Source of the DNA: Pseudomonadota bacterium
GTDB lineage: Bacteria; Pseudomonadota; Gammaproteobacteria; Xanthomonadales; Rhodanobacteraceae
DNA length: 35,571 nt
Assembly (NCBI GenBank): GCA_021793575.1
Contig: JAJYSM010000034.1
Span: 1-35,571 of the forward strand
Reading direction: 5' to 3'
Each line of letters begins with the position of its first letter. Position 1 is the first letter of the stretch. Position numbers and translations under genes: made by a program. Shown piece after piece: positions 9,636 to 17,081 of this stretch. A model generated the notes under the pieces. The model had not been told where the DNA came from. It did not search any database and saw only the letters and a list, made by a program, of their open reading frames with translations.

Positions 9636-11018
9636 TCAGCGGCCCACGCGCAGCCGCTGGCCGAGCCGGATCTGGTTGTCGCGCAGATGGTTCCACTCGC
9701 GCAGCTGGGTCACCTCGACCGCGTGCTTGCGGGCGATCGAGGAGAGCGTGTCGCCCCTGGCCACCGTGTAGATCTTGCCGGCGTGGCCGAAGCTGCTCGC
9801 ACTGACGCTGGCATCGGCGGTGACGCGGCGGAAATCCGCGCCGCTGGCAATCGCTTCGTTGACCGTGGTGGCGCTGCCGCTGGCCTGCGCCAGGCTGGTC
9901 ACGCTGACCCCGGCCACGCCGCCGCGCACGTCGCTCAGGTCGGTCCTGGGGCTGGCCTGGCTCTTCGCGTTGCGACGTTCCAGCGCCACCCTGGCCGCCA
10001 GCGTATCCGGCGAAGTGGGGGCGATGGCCGAACGCGCCGCATAGGTGGCGCCGGGCGCCGAGAGCGGCGTGGCTGCCGGCGCAATCTGGCTGGCGCGAGC
10101 ACCCACGTCGGCGAGGATGCGGCTGCGCCGCGCGCCGTCCATCGCCAGCAGCGCGCTGCCGTCTGCATACGGCAGTACGGCGTGGCTGCGCATCGCCGCT
10201 TCGGCCGGCGCAGTCTGCAGGAAGTCGAGGAAGGCCTGTACCTGGGCGGCCTTCGGGCTGCGCGGGTTGGTCACCAGGTAGAGCGGGGTGAACAGCACGT
10301 AGCTGCCGTTGGCGACGTTGGCGAAGGTGGCCGCCGTGCCGTCGATGGCTACCGCCTTGAGCTTGGGATTGCTGCGGATGTCGGACAGCGTGGCCGCGCC
10401 CATGCCGTTCGGGTTCAGCGCCACGCCGTCCTCCAGCTTGTGCGTGTTGACGTACAGCCGCGGCGCGGCCACCGGCTGGTTGCCGCGGCCGAACAGCAGG
10501 CTGCGCAGGCTGTACTCCACGCCGTCGCCGGGGCTGGCCACCGAGTACAGGTCGATCGGCGCGTTGTTGCCGCCGACCTGGCTCCAGTTGGTGATCTTGC
10601 CGTAGTAGATGTCGTGCACCTGCTTCAGGGTCAGGCTGCGCACGGGGTTGGCGGCCTGCACGATGATCACCAGCCCGTCCCACGCCACCGGGGTGAAGGT
10701 GAGGTTGGCATTTTCGGCGCTGCCGTCGCTGGGGCGCGCGCTGCCGGCCAGATCCGCGCTGCCGCCGCTCACCGCGTCGATGCCCGAGGCGGTGTTGAAC
10801 GGCTGCAGCTCGATATGGCCGTGGCCGGCGCGTTCCCACGCGCGTGCTACCTCATCCACGACACCTTCGCCGGTGGCCACGTCGCCACGCCAGATCAGGG
10901 TGGAACCCTTGGTTGCGGCGCTGGCCCGCGCGTGCGGGTGATTCCTGGCCAGGGCGGGAGTGGCGAGGCAGCCGCCGATGACGGCGATGCAGAGCAGGCG
11001 GGCAAGACGGACGGACAT
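9636..11018 (-). CDS. PstS-like phosphate-binding protein fused to a C-terminal LysM domain
   Basis: This is a secreted periplasmic-binding-fold protein of the PstS type (460 residues). A signal peptide (MSVRLARLLCIAVIGGCLATPALA) is followed by a type II binding domain to about residue 320. Visible PstS features are TLIWRGDVATGEGVVD, the GGSADLAGSARP segment, the IYYGKITNWSQVGG motif and a domain closing with VQAFLDFLQT. A serine/alanine-rich linker then leads to a LysM module at about 415-460 (YTVARGDTLSSIARKH ... NQIRLGQRLRV), which in other proteins binds peptidoglycan. No pstCAB or phoU lies nearby, so it may not feed a transporter. The frame runs open to 11186; the ATG at 11018 was taken for the signal peptide, although its ribosome site is weak. 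Confidence 0.88.
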   Translation of the reverse strand: MSVRLARLLCIAVIGGCLATPALARNHPHARASAATKGSTLIWRGDVATGEGVVDEVARAWERAGHGHIELQPFNTASGIDAVSGGSADLAGSARPSDGSAENANLTFTPVAWDGLVIIVQAANPVRSLTLKQVHDIYYGKITNWSQVGGNNAPIDLYSVASPGDGVEYSLRSLLFGRGNQPVAAPRLYVNTHKLEDGVALNPNGMGAATLSDIRSNPKLKAVAIDGTAATFANVANGSYVLFTPLYLVTNPRSPKAAQVQAFLDFLQTAPAEAAMRSHAVLPYADGSALLAMDGARRSRILADVGARASQIAPAATPLSAPGATYAARSAIAPTSPDTLAARVALERRNAKSQASPRTDLSDVRGGVAGVSVTSLAQASGSATTVNEAIASGADFRRVTADASVSASSFGHAGKIYTVARGDTLSSIARKHAVEVTQLREWNHLRDNQIRLGQRLRVGR

Positions 11019-11236
11019 GGCGGCGGTGAACCCCGGCGTGATTTCGTTGAAGGCGGCAGAAGTGTGCCGCCTGAGGGCGCACACAATCAGTGAACGGTTC
11101 GCGTATTTCATCGGCCTGAACGCCGAACAGCAAGCACTTTTATGCCGCTGCGTGCGGCCGGTCACCCGACGTGTGCGCCGCGGCACAGGCCGGATGGGCG
11201 TGCGGCCGGCGTGCGCCGGTCATCCAGCGGGCCCGG

Positions 11237-12613
11237 TCAGTTGACCACCACGTAGCGGGTGCCCGCCTGATCCGCCACCAGCAGCACCAGCTGGCGTGGC
11301 TGCACGCCGGTCAGCCCGCGCAGCATGCGCAGGCTGGTGATGCGCTGGCTGCCCACGCCGACCAGCACGTCGCCGGCGTGCAGGCCCGCGCGGGCGCCCG
11401 CACTGCCGGGCTGTACCGCGCTGATGGTGACGCCGTCGCCGCCGTTGCCGCGCTGCGACGGCGGCGGTTCGCTGAAGCGCACCCCGCGCAGTCGCGCGTC
11501 GAGCTGGCCGCCATCCAGGCTGGGCCGCGGCTCCGCGCTCAGCGTGGCGTTGACCTGCTGCAGCTGGCCGTTGCGCAGCACGCCCAGTTGCAGCGTGCTG
11601 CCCAGCGGCAGCAGACCTTCGGCGTTGCGCAGCTGCTGGCCGTCGCGCAGCGGCTTGCCGTTGAGCGCGGTCAGGATGTCGCCCGGCTGCAGGCCAGCGC
11701 GGCCGCCGGCCGAGCCGCGGTCGACCGCGGTCACCACCACGCCGTTGGGGCTTTTCATGCCCAGCAGCTGCGCCATGCGCGGCGTGATCGCCTGAGTCTG
11801 CACGCCGAGGCTGCCGCGCTCGACCTTGCCGTGCGCGATCAGCTGATCCATCACCTCGCTGGTGAGGTCGCTGGGGATGGCGAAACCGATGCCGGCGCTG
11901 GCGCCCGAGGGCGAGAAGATCATCGAGTTGATACCGACCAGTTCGCCGCGCAGGTTGACCAGCGCGCCCCCGGAATTGCCGGGGTTGATCGAGGCGTCGG
12001 TCTGGATGAAGTTCTGGTAGTCGCTGCCGCCCAGGCCCGAGCGGCCGAGCGCGGACACGATTCCGGAGGTCACCGTCTGGCCCAGCCCGAACGGGTCGCC
12101 CACCGCCACCACGTAGTCGCCCACGCGCAGCCTGGCCGAGTCGGCCAGCGGCAGCGCGGTGAGGTGGTGCGCCGGAATTTGTACCACCGCCACGTCGGTG
12201 TCCGGATCGGTACCGATCAGCTTGCCCTTGAAGCTGCGCCCGTCCTGCAGCGTCACCGTGATGTCGTCGGCGCCGGCCACCACGTGGTTGTTGGTCAGCA
12301 CGTAGCCCTTGGCCGCGTCCACGATCACGCCCGAGCCCAGACTCTGTTCCACCCGCTCCTGCGGCGTGGCGGGCAGACCGAAGAACTGGCGCACCATCGG
12401 ATCGTCGAAATACGGATCGCGCACTTGCACCCGCGTCTTGCTGGAGATGTTCACCACCGCCGGCGTCACGTGCTCAAGCATCGGCGCCAGCGACGGCATC
12501 GGCTGGCCGTCGACCACCGGCGGCAGCGCCGCGCGGCCCGAACACGGCAGCGCGCCGATCAGCAAGGCGGCCAGTCCGCCGGTCAGCCGGCGGCGCAAGG
12601 GGCTCAGTGACAT
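11237..12613 (-). CDS. DegP/DegQ-type periplasmic serine endoprotease
   Basis: This is a trypsin-like periplasmic quality-control protease of the HtrA family. The 458-residue protein has a signal sequence, a catalytic domain with the triad H110 (TNNHVV), D140 (DPDTDVAVV) and S214 (GNSGGAL), then two PDZ domains at roughly 255-345 and 365-450. The length and double PDZ match DegQ/DegP/MucD. The ATG at 12613 has GGAGG about 6 bases upstream; the longer reading to 12688 is unsupported. A linker of roughly 20 residues between the PDZ domains, rich in Pro, Ser and Gly, is slightly unusual. It is transcribed away from nrdJa across a 349-base divergent region. Confidence 0.93.
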   Translation of the reverse strand: MSLSPLRRRLTGGLAALLIGALPCSGRAALPPVVDGQPMPSLAPMLEHVTPAVVNISSKTRVQVRDPYFDDPMVRQFFGLPATPQERVEQSLGSGVIVDAAKGYVLTNNHVVAGADDITVTLQDGRSFKGKLIGTDPDTDVAVVQIPAHHLTALPLADSARLRVGDYVVAVGDPFGLGQTVTSGIVSALGRSGLGGSDYQNFIQTDASINPGNSGGALVNLRGELVGINSMIFSPSGASAGIGFAIPSDLTSEVMDQLIAHGKVERGSLGVQTQAITPRMAQLLGMKSPNGVVVTAVDRGSAGGRAGLQPGDILTALNGKPLRDGQQLRNAEGLLPLGSTLQLGVLRNGQLQQVNATLSAEPRPSLDGGQLDARLRGVRFSEPPPSQRGNGGDGVTISAVQPGSAGARAGLHAGDVLVGVGSQRITSLRMLRGLTGVQPRQLVLLVADQAGTRYVVVN

Positions 12614-12699
12614 GCAGGTCCTCCGGGGCGAGTGGGCAGCGCAGCTTCGACCGGGCGCGGGCGCAACGGTTCCGCACGCTATAAACATGCGCCGGGCAC

Positions 12700-12728
12700 T
12701 TTACATCCGGCGGCGTCGAGGGTAGTTT
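12700..12728 (+). promoter_or_regulatory. Possible nrdJa promoter
   Basis: TTTACA at 12700-12705 matches the sigma-70 -35 hexamer in five of six positions. A 17-base spacer leads to TAGTTT, a weak -10 match. Transcription would begin near 12735, just before the NrdR-like palindrome. This is read by eye only. Confidence 0.3.
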
Positions 12729-12745
12729 GGCGATCCGATAGCAAC

Positions 12746-12792
12746 CACAACATCTTGTGTGCAGACGCCGGTCGCCAAACAAGCACTGGTGT
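12746..12792. promoter_or_regulatory. Putative NrdR box, with a weaker second half
   Basis: CACAA-CATC-TTGTG at 12746-12759 is an interrupted palindrome with perfect 5-base arms, close to the NrdR operator pattern (ACAC, AT-rich core, GTGT). A degenerate partner, ACAAGCACTGGTGT, lies at 12779-12792, centre to centre 33 bases away; functional NrdR boxes usually come as pairs about three helical turns apart. The position upstream of a ribonucleotide reductase supports repression by NrdR when nucleotides are plentiful. The second box is weak. Confidence 0.5.
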
Positions 12793-12962
12793 CAACTGCA
12801 GCGCTCTTGTCAGGGGGAGTCGTTGTCATCGGAAGCAGCGGCAGGCGGCCCGGCGGGCCATCCGTGGGCCTGTCGGCCGTCACCCGTACCGCATGAACGA
12901 CGACGTCGTATCCAATAAAAACAACGGAGGCCGCAAGGCCGCACCGGGAGGTCAGGAAGCCT

Positions 12963-15900
12963 ATGAGCACAGCGCGTGCACCAGCCACCAATCCAGCCAT
13001 GAATCGTGATGCCGCCGTGGAGATTCCGCTGCAACCCGCGTCCTACGACATCTGGGACAAGAAGTATCGCCTCAAGGCGAAGTCCGGCGAGCCGGTGGAT
13101 GTCAGCATCGACGACACCTACCAGCGCGTGGCGCGCGCGCTGTCCGAGGTCGAGGCCAGCGACGAACTGCGTCAGCACTGGTTCGAGCGCTTCCTGTGGG
13201 CGCTGCGCCGCGGCGCGATCCCCGCCGGCCGCATCACCTCCAACGCCGGCGCGCTGGCGCACAAGCCGGCCACCAGCACGATCAACTGCACCGTCTCGGG
13301 CACCATCCGCGATTCGATGGACGACATCCTGGAGAAAGTCCACGAGGCCGGCCTCACGCTGAAGGCGGGGTGCGGAATTGGCTATGAATTCAGTACGTTA
13401 CGTCCACGCGGCGCGTATGTCTCCGGCGCCGGCGCGTATACCAGCGGCCCGCTGTCGTTCATGGATATCTACGACAAGATGTGCTTCACCGTGTCCTCCG
13501 CCGGCGGCCGCCGCGGTGCGCAGATGGGCACCTTCGACATCAGCCATCCGGACGCCAAGGAGTTCATCCGCGCCAAGCGCGAGGACGGCCGGCTGCGCCA
13601 GTTCAACCTCAGCCTGCTGATCACCGACGGCTTCATGGACGCGGTGGAAAACGACCAGGACTGGCCGCTGGTGTATCCGGTGCACGTCAAGGAGCAGCAC
13701 GAGATCGACCTCGCCGACCCCACCAAGGTGGTGTGGCGCGAGTGGCCCACGCACGAGAACTACGTCGACCGCGAGGACGGCCTGGTCGCCTGCAAGATCT
13801 ACAGCCACATCCGCGCGCGGCATCTGTGGGACATGATCATGGTGTCCACCTACGACTACGCCGAGCCCGGCTTCATCCTGATCGACAAGGTCAACGAGAT
13901 GAACAACAACTGGTGGTGCGAGCACATCCGCGCCACCAACCCGTGCGTTACCGCCGACACGCGCCTGGCCACCCAGTACGGCATGGTGCCGATCGGCGAG
14001 CTGCACGCCAGCGGTGCGCCGCTGCAGGTGTCGGTGGATCGCCGCTCGCTGGAGCAGGAAGGCCGCGGTGTGGAAACACGGCCGGCGAAACCGGCCTTCA
14101 TGACCGCCGCCCGCGCACCGGTGTTCCGCGTGGTCACCGAGGACGGCTACGCGATCAAGGCGACCGAATGGCACGACTTCTACGTCGAGCGCGGCAAGCT
14201 CAAGCTGCGTGACCTGAAAGTCGGCGATCGCCTGCTGGTGCAGTCGGGCAAGGGTCAGTTCGGCCAGCAGGGCAGCGATGATCTGGGGCTGCTGCTGGGC
14301 CTGATCACCGGCGATGGCCACTTCACCAACCGCGGCAAGGAGCAGCAGGCCGCCATTGTCAGCCTGTGGGGTGAGGAACGCGCCCTGGCCGACCGCGTGG
14401 CGGCCTACATCAACACCCTGATTGCGCACACGGCCCAGGGCAACCTGCGGGAATACCGGGTGGCGCCGGTGGCGGTTCCCGAGCGCAACCACGTGTTCAT
14501 CCGCTCGGTGCTGCTGGCGCGGCTGCTCGAACACTACGGCTTCAGCGCCGCGACCAAGCTGCGCGTGCCCGAGGTGATCTGGCGCGGCAGCGAAGCCTGC
14601 GTCAAGAGCTATCTGCGCGCCCTGTTCCAGTGCGATGGCACCGTCAACGTATCGAGCCGCAGCCTGAGCTGTTCGATACGACTGGCCTCCAGCCAGCCGG
14701 AGCTGCTCAGGGACGTGCAGATGCTGCTGGCCAACCTCGGCGTGTTCTGCCGCATCAAGCAGCGCCGCAGCGCCGGCATGCGCACGCTGCCGGACGGCCA
14801 TGGCGGTGCGCGCGACTATGCCTGCGCCGCCGACCACGAGTTGATCATCGACGGCGAGTCGCGCGAGCAGTTCATGCACGAGGTCGGCTTCCTGCTGCCG
14901 ACGAAGACGCAGCGCTACCTCGATTGGCGCGAAGGCAAGGCCTTGCGCAAGACGCAGCGCTTCACCTCGCGCATCGCCAGCATCGAGTTCATCGGCGAGG
15001 AGGCCGTGTTCGACACCACCCAGCCCGACCACAACGCGGTGATCTTCAACGGCCTGGTGACCGGGCAATGTGGCGAGCAGCCCTTGCCGCCGTATGGCTC
15101 GTGCCTGCTCGGCTCGATCAACCTCACCACCTTCGTGCGCGATCCGTTCGGGCCGAAGGCGCGCTTCGACTGGGACGAGTACCGCGAGGTGGTGAAGGTG
15201 TTCACCCGCATGCTCGACAACGTGGTGGAGATCAACGGCCTGCCGCTGCCGCAGCAGCGCCACGAGATCGAATCCAAACGCCGCCATGGCATGGGTTTCC
15301 TCGGCCTGGGCAGCACGCTGACCATGCTCAAGCACCGCTATGGCACCGCCGAGGCGGTGGCGTTCACCGAGGAAGTGTCGCGCGAGCTGGCGGTGGCCGG
15401 CTGGGAAATGGCGCTGGAACTGGCGAAGGAAAAAGGCCCGGCGCCGATCCTGCTGCAGGACTTCACCGTCACCGGCGACATGCTGCGCAAGCGCCCGGAG
15501 ATGGTCGCCGACGGCTACAAGGTGGGCGACAGTATCCCCGGCCGCGTGCTGCACGCCCGCTACAGCCGCTACATGCAGCGCATCGCCAGCGTGGCGCCCA
15601 ACCTGGTGGCCGAGCTGGCCGAGACCGGTGCGCGCTTCACCCACCACAGCTCGATCGCGCCCACCGGCACCATCTCGCTGAGCCTCGCCAACAATGCCAG
15701 CAACGGCATCGAGCCCAGCTTTGCCCACAGCTATTCGCGCAACGTGATCCGCGAGGGCAAGAAGTCAAAGGAAAAGGTCGAGGTGCTCAGCTACGAGCTG
15801 CTCGCCTACCGCGCGCTGATCAACGCCGAGGCCAAGGCGTTCACCGACGAGCCGGCCAACCAGCTGCCGGCGTACTTCGTGGCCGCCGACGACATCAGCC

Positions 15901-16250
15901 CGAAGGAGCACGTGGACATTCAGGCCGCCTCGCAGAAATGGATCGACTCGTCCATCTCCAAGACCGCCAACGTGCCCACCGACTATCCCTACGAAGACTT
16001 CAAGGACATCTACTTCTACGCCTACAAGCAGGGCCTGAAAGGGTGCACCACCTTCCGCTTCAACCCCGCCGCGTTCCAGGGCGTGCTGGTGAAAGAGTCC
16101 GATCTTGAAAGCACCCTCTACCGCTTCGAGTTGGAGGACGGTAGTGTTGTCGAACTGAAAGGCAACGAGCAGGTGGAGTACGACGGCGAGATGCATTCGG
16201 CCGCCAACCTCTTCGATGCCTTGAAGGAAGGCTACTACGGCAAGTTCTGA
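12963..16250 (+). CDS. nrdJa: Cobalamin-dependent class II ribonucleotide reductase, large part NrdJa, with intein
   Basis: This enzyme reduces ribonucleotides to deoxyribonucleotides with an adenosylcobalamin-generated thiyl radical. The 1095-residue reading contains a 375-residue intein; the joined exteins give 720 residues, the size of NrdJa in split class II enzymes such as that of Pseudomonas aeruginosa. Visible are redox cysteine C109 (STINCTVSGT), the radical cysteine C703 and glutamate E705 (CGEQPLPPYGSC), redox partner C714, GSINLTTF, and the phosphate-binding APTGTISL loop. The protein lacks the usual C-terminal zinc ribbon, which NrdJb supplies. The ATG at 12963 has AGG-rich ribosome sites just upstream; another ATG at 12999 lacks one. 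Splicing is needed to rebuild the active site. Confidence 0.95.
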   Translation: MSTARAPATNPAMNRDAAVEIPLQPASYDIWDKKYRLKAKSGEPVDVSIDDTYQRVARALSEVEASDELRQHWFERFLWALRRGAIPAGRITSNAGALAHKPATSTINCTVSGTIRDSMDDILEKVHEAGLTLKAGCGIGYEFSTLRPRGAYVSGAGAYTSGPLSFMDIYDKMCFTVSSAGGRRGAQMGTFDISHPDAKEFIRAKREDGRLRQFNLSLLITDGFMDAVENDQDWPLVYPVHVKEQHEIDLADPTKVVWREWPTHENYVDREDGLVACKIYSHIRARHLWDMIMVSTYDYAEPGFILIDKVNEMNNNWWCEHIRATNPCVTADTRLATQYGMVPIGELHASGAPLQVSVDRRSLEQEGRGVETRPAKPAFMTAARAPVFRVVTEDGYAIKATEWHDFYVERGKLKLRDLKVGDRLLVQSGKGQFGQQGSDDLGLLLGLITGDGHFTNRGKEQQAAIVSLWGEERALADRVAAYINTLIAHTAQGNLREYRVAPVAVPERNHVFIRSVLLARLLEHYGFSAATKLRVPEVIWRGSEACVKSYLRALFQCDGTVNVSSRSLSCSIRLASSQPELLRDVQMLLANLGVFCRIKQRRSAGMRTLPDGHGGARDYACAADHELIIDGESREQFMHEVGFLLPTKTQRYLDWREGKALRKTQRFTSRIASIEFIGEEAVFDTTQPDHNAVIFNGLVTGQCGEQPLPPYGSCLLGSINLTTFVRDPFGPKARFDWDEYREVVKVFTRMLDNVVEINGLPLPQQRHEIESKRRHGMGFLGLGSTLTMLKHRYGTAEAVAFTEEVSRELAVAGWEMALELAKEKGPAPILLQDFTVTGDMLRKRPEMVADGYKVGDSIPGRVLHARYSRYMQRIASVAPNLVAELAETGARFTHHSSIAPTGTISLSLANNASNGIEPSFAHSYSRNVIREGKKSKEKVEVLSYELLAYRALINAEAKAFTDEPANQLPAYFVAADDISPKEHVDIQAASQKWIDSSISKTANVPTDYPYEDFKDIYFYAYKQGLKGCTTFRFNPAAFQGVLVKESDLESTLYRFELEDGSVVELKGNEQVEYDGEMHSAANLFDALKEGYYGKF
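13944..15068 (+). mobile_element. LAGLIDADG intein in NrdJa (residues 328-702)
   Basis: This is an in-frame protein intron with a homing endonuclease. It begins with Cys (CVTADTRL, block A), has block B with TxxH (ATEWHDF), two LAGLIDADG motifs (LLLGLITGDGHF and YLRALFQCDGTV), block F (EAVFDTTQPDHNAVIFNG) and ends GLVTGQ followed by extein Cys. Removing it restores ATNP-CGEQPLPPYG, the uninterrupted reductase sequence, so both borders are firm. The penultimate Gly and terminal Gln replace the usual His-Asn; terminal Gln is known from a few inteins, including a viral ribonucleotide reductase intein. Whether it splices efficiently cannot be read from sequence. Confidence 0.93.
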
Positions 16251-16297
16251 GGCCTCTTCGCGGTGCGGAGGCAAGCCTCGCAGCAGGCCTGAAACGT

Positions 16298-16317
16298 CGC
16301 ACGCCGCGTGGCGTGCG
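16298..16317 (+). other. Stem-loop between nrdJa and the histone-like gene
   Basis: CGCACGCC-GCGT-GGCGTGCG forms a perfect 8-bp stem with a 4-base loop, about 47 bases after the nrdJa stop. No T-run follows, so it may be an RNA-stability or partial termination element rather than a full terminator. Confidence 0.55.
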
Positions 16318-16353
16318 GCACATTCAAGTTGTCCACCGGAGGGGAGTCACACC

Positions 16354-16947
16354 ATGTCCATCGATACCGAAGTCGCCGTCACCACTGCCGCACCCGCCAC
16401 CACCGAAGTGCCCGCCGTCGCGGTGCCGGCCACGCCGGCACCGATGTCGGCCGCTCCGGCGGCGGCGCCGAAGAAGAAGCCGGCGGTGAAGAAGGCTGCC
16501 GCCAAGCCAGCCGCCGCGCCGGTCGTCGCGCCGGTCGTCGCGCCGAAGCCGGCTGCGCCGGTCAAGGCCGCCGCGAAGAAAGCCGCGCCCAAGAAAGCCG
16601 CGCCGAAAAAGGCAGCGGCCAAGAAGGTCGCCAAGAAGGCTGCGCCGAAAAAGGCAGCCGTCAAGAAAATCGTGAAAAAAGCCGTCAAGAAAGCGGTGAA
16701 GAAAGCCGTCAAGAAGGCCGCCGTCGCCAAAAAGACGGTGAAGAAGGCGGTCAAGAAGGTCGCAAAGAAGGTCAGCAGCAAAAAGACGGCCGCCAAGAAG
16801 GCCGCGCCGAAGAAGGCGGCAGTCAAGAAGTCCGCCAGCAAGAAGAAGGTCGTCGCCAAGACGGCCAAGAGGTCCACTGCCAGCAAGAAAGCGGTCAAGT
16901 CGGCGAAGAAACCCGCCGCCAAAAAAGCCGCCGCAAAAAAGAAGTAA
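16354..16947 (+). CDS. Histone H1/AlgP-like lysine- and alanine-rich protein
   Basis: This is a predicted DNA-binding, histone H1-like protein of 197 residues. Residues 1 to about 40 are Ala/Pro/Val/Thr-rich and nearly uncharged. The rest is a long chain of KKAA, KKAVKK and PKKAA repeats ending AAKKK, so it is strongly basic, disordered and low in complexity, like AlgP/AlgR3 of pseudomonads and H1-like proteins of other bacteria. The ATG at 16354 has GGAGGGG about 8 bases upstream. It sits between nrdJa and nrdJb on the same strand and is likely co-transcribed. The repetitive, A-rich coding makes length variation between strains likely. The function is inferred from composition only. Confidence 0.85.
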   Translation: MSIDTEVAVTTAAPATTEVPAVAVPATPAPMSAAPAAAPKKKPAVKKAAAKPAAAPVVAPVVAPKPAAPVKAAAKKAAPKKAAPKKAAAKKVAKKAAPKKAAVKKIVKKAVKKAVKKAVKKAAVAKKTVKKAVKKVAKKVSSKKTAAKKAAPKKAAVKKSASKKKVVAKTAKRSTASKKAVKSAKKPAAKKAAAKKK

Positions 16948-16955
16948 GCCGCACC

Positions 16956-16988
16956 GCCGCCAGCCCGGCCATGCGCCGGGCTGGCGGC
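16956..16988 (+). other. Perfect 14-bp hairpin after the histone-like gene
   Basis: GCCGCCAGCCCGGC and GCCGGGCTGGCGGC pair without mismatch around a CATGC loop, starting 9 bases after the stop codon. There is no T-run after it. It could weaken transcription into nrdJb, protect the upstream mRNA 3' end, or terminate without a U-tract. Confidence 0.65.
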
Positions 16989-17081
16989 CTCCTGCCGCGC
17001 CGCCCAGCGCGTGACACGCAACACCGTGCCGGTTGAATCGTCACCGCACCGCATCGACACACAGAAGAAGAAGCGAACGCC

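Larger units (their letters stand above)
12614..12962. other. Divergent regulatory region between degQ-like gene and nrdJa
   Basis: The 349 bases hold no supported gene. The degQ-side ribosome site is at the left edge. In the middle are a possible nrdJa promoter and an NrdR-like palindrome (listed separately). The right 200 bases would be an unusually long nrdJa leader; just before the start it contains a GGCC-GCAA-GGCC mini-hairpin and AGG-rich ribosome sites. I searched by eye for a cobalamin-riboswitch B12 box and did not find one. Confidence 0.6.

Noticed and set aside
12735-12962. Cobalamin riboswitch before nrdJa
   Set aside because: The enzyme needs B12, so I looked for the GCCACTG-type B12 box and the adjoining conserved core; neither is present.
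12893-13009. Small upstream frame overlapping the nrdJa start (38 residues)
   Set aside because: It has no ribosome site and random composition; translation from 12963 is well supported.
13398-15728. 776-residue minus-strand frame opposite nrdJa
   Set aside because: Composition is low-complexity His/Gln/Ala/Val and it crosses the intein borders without any change; it is a shadow of nrdJa.
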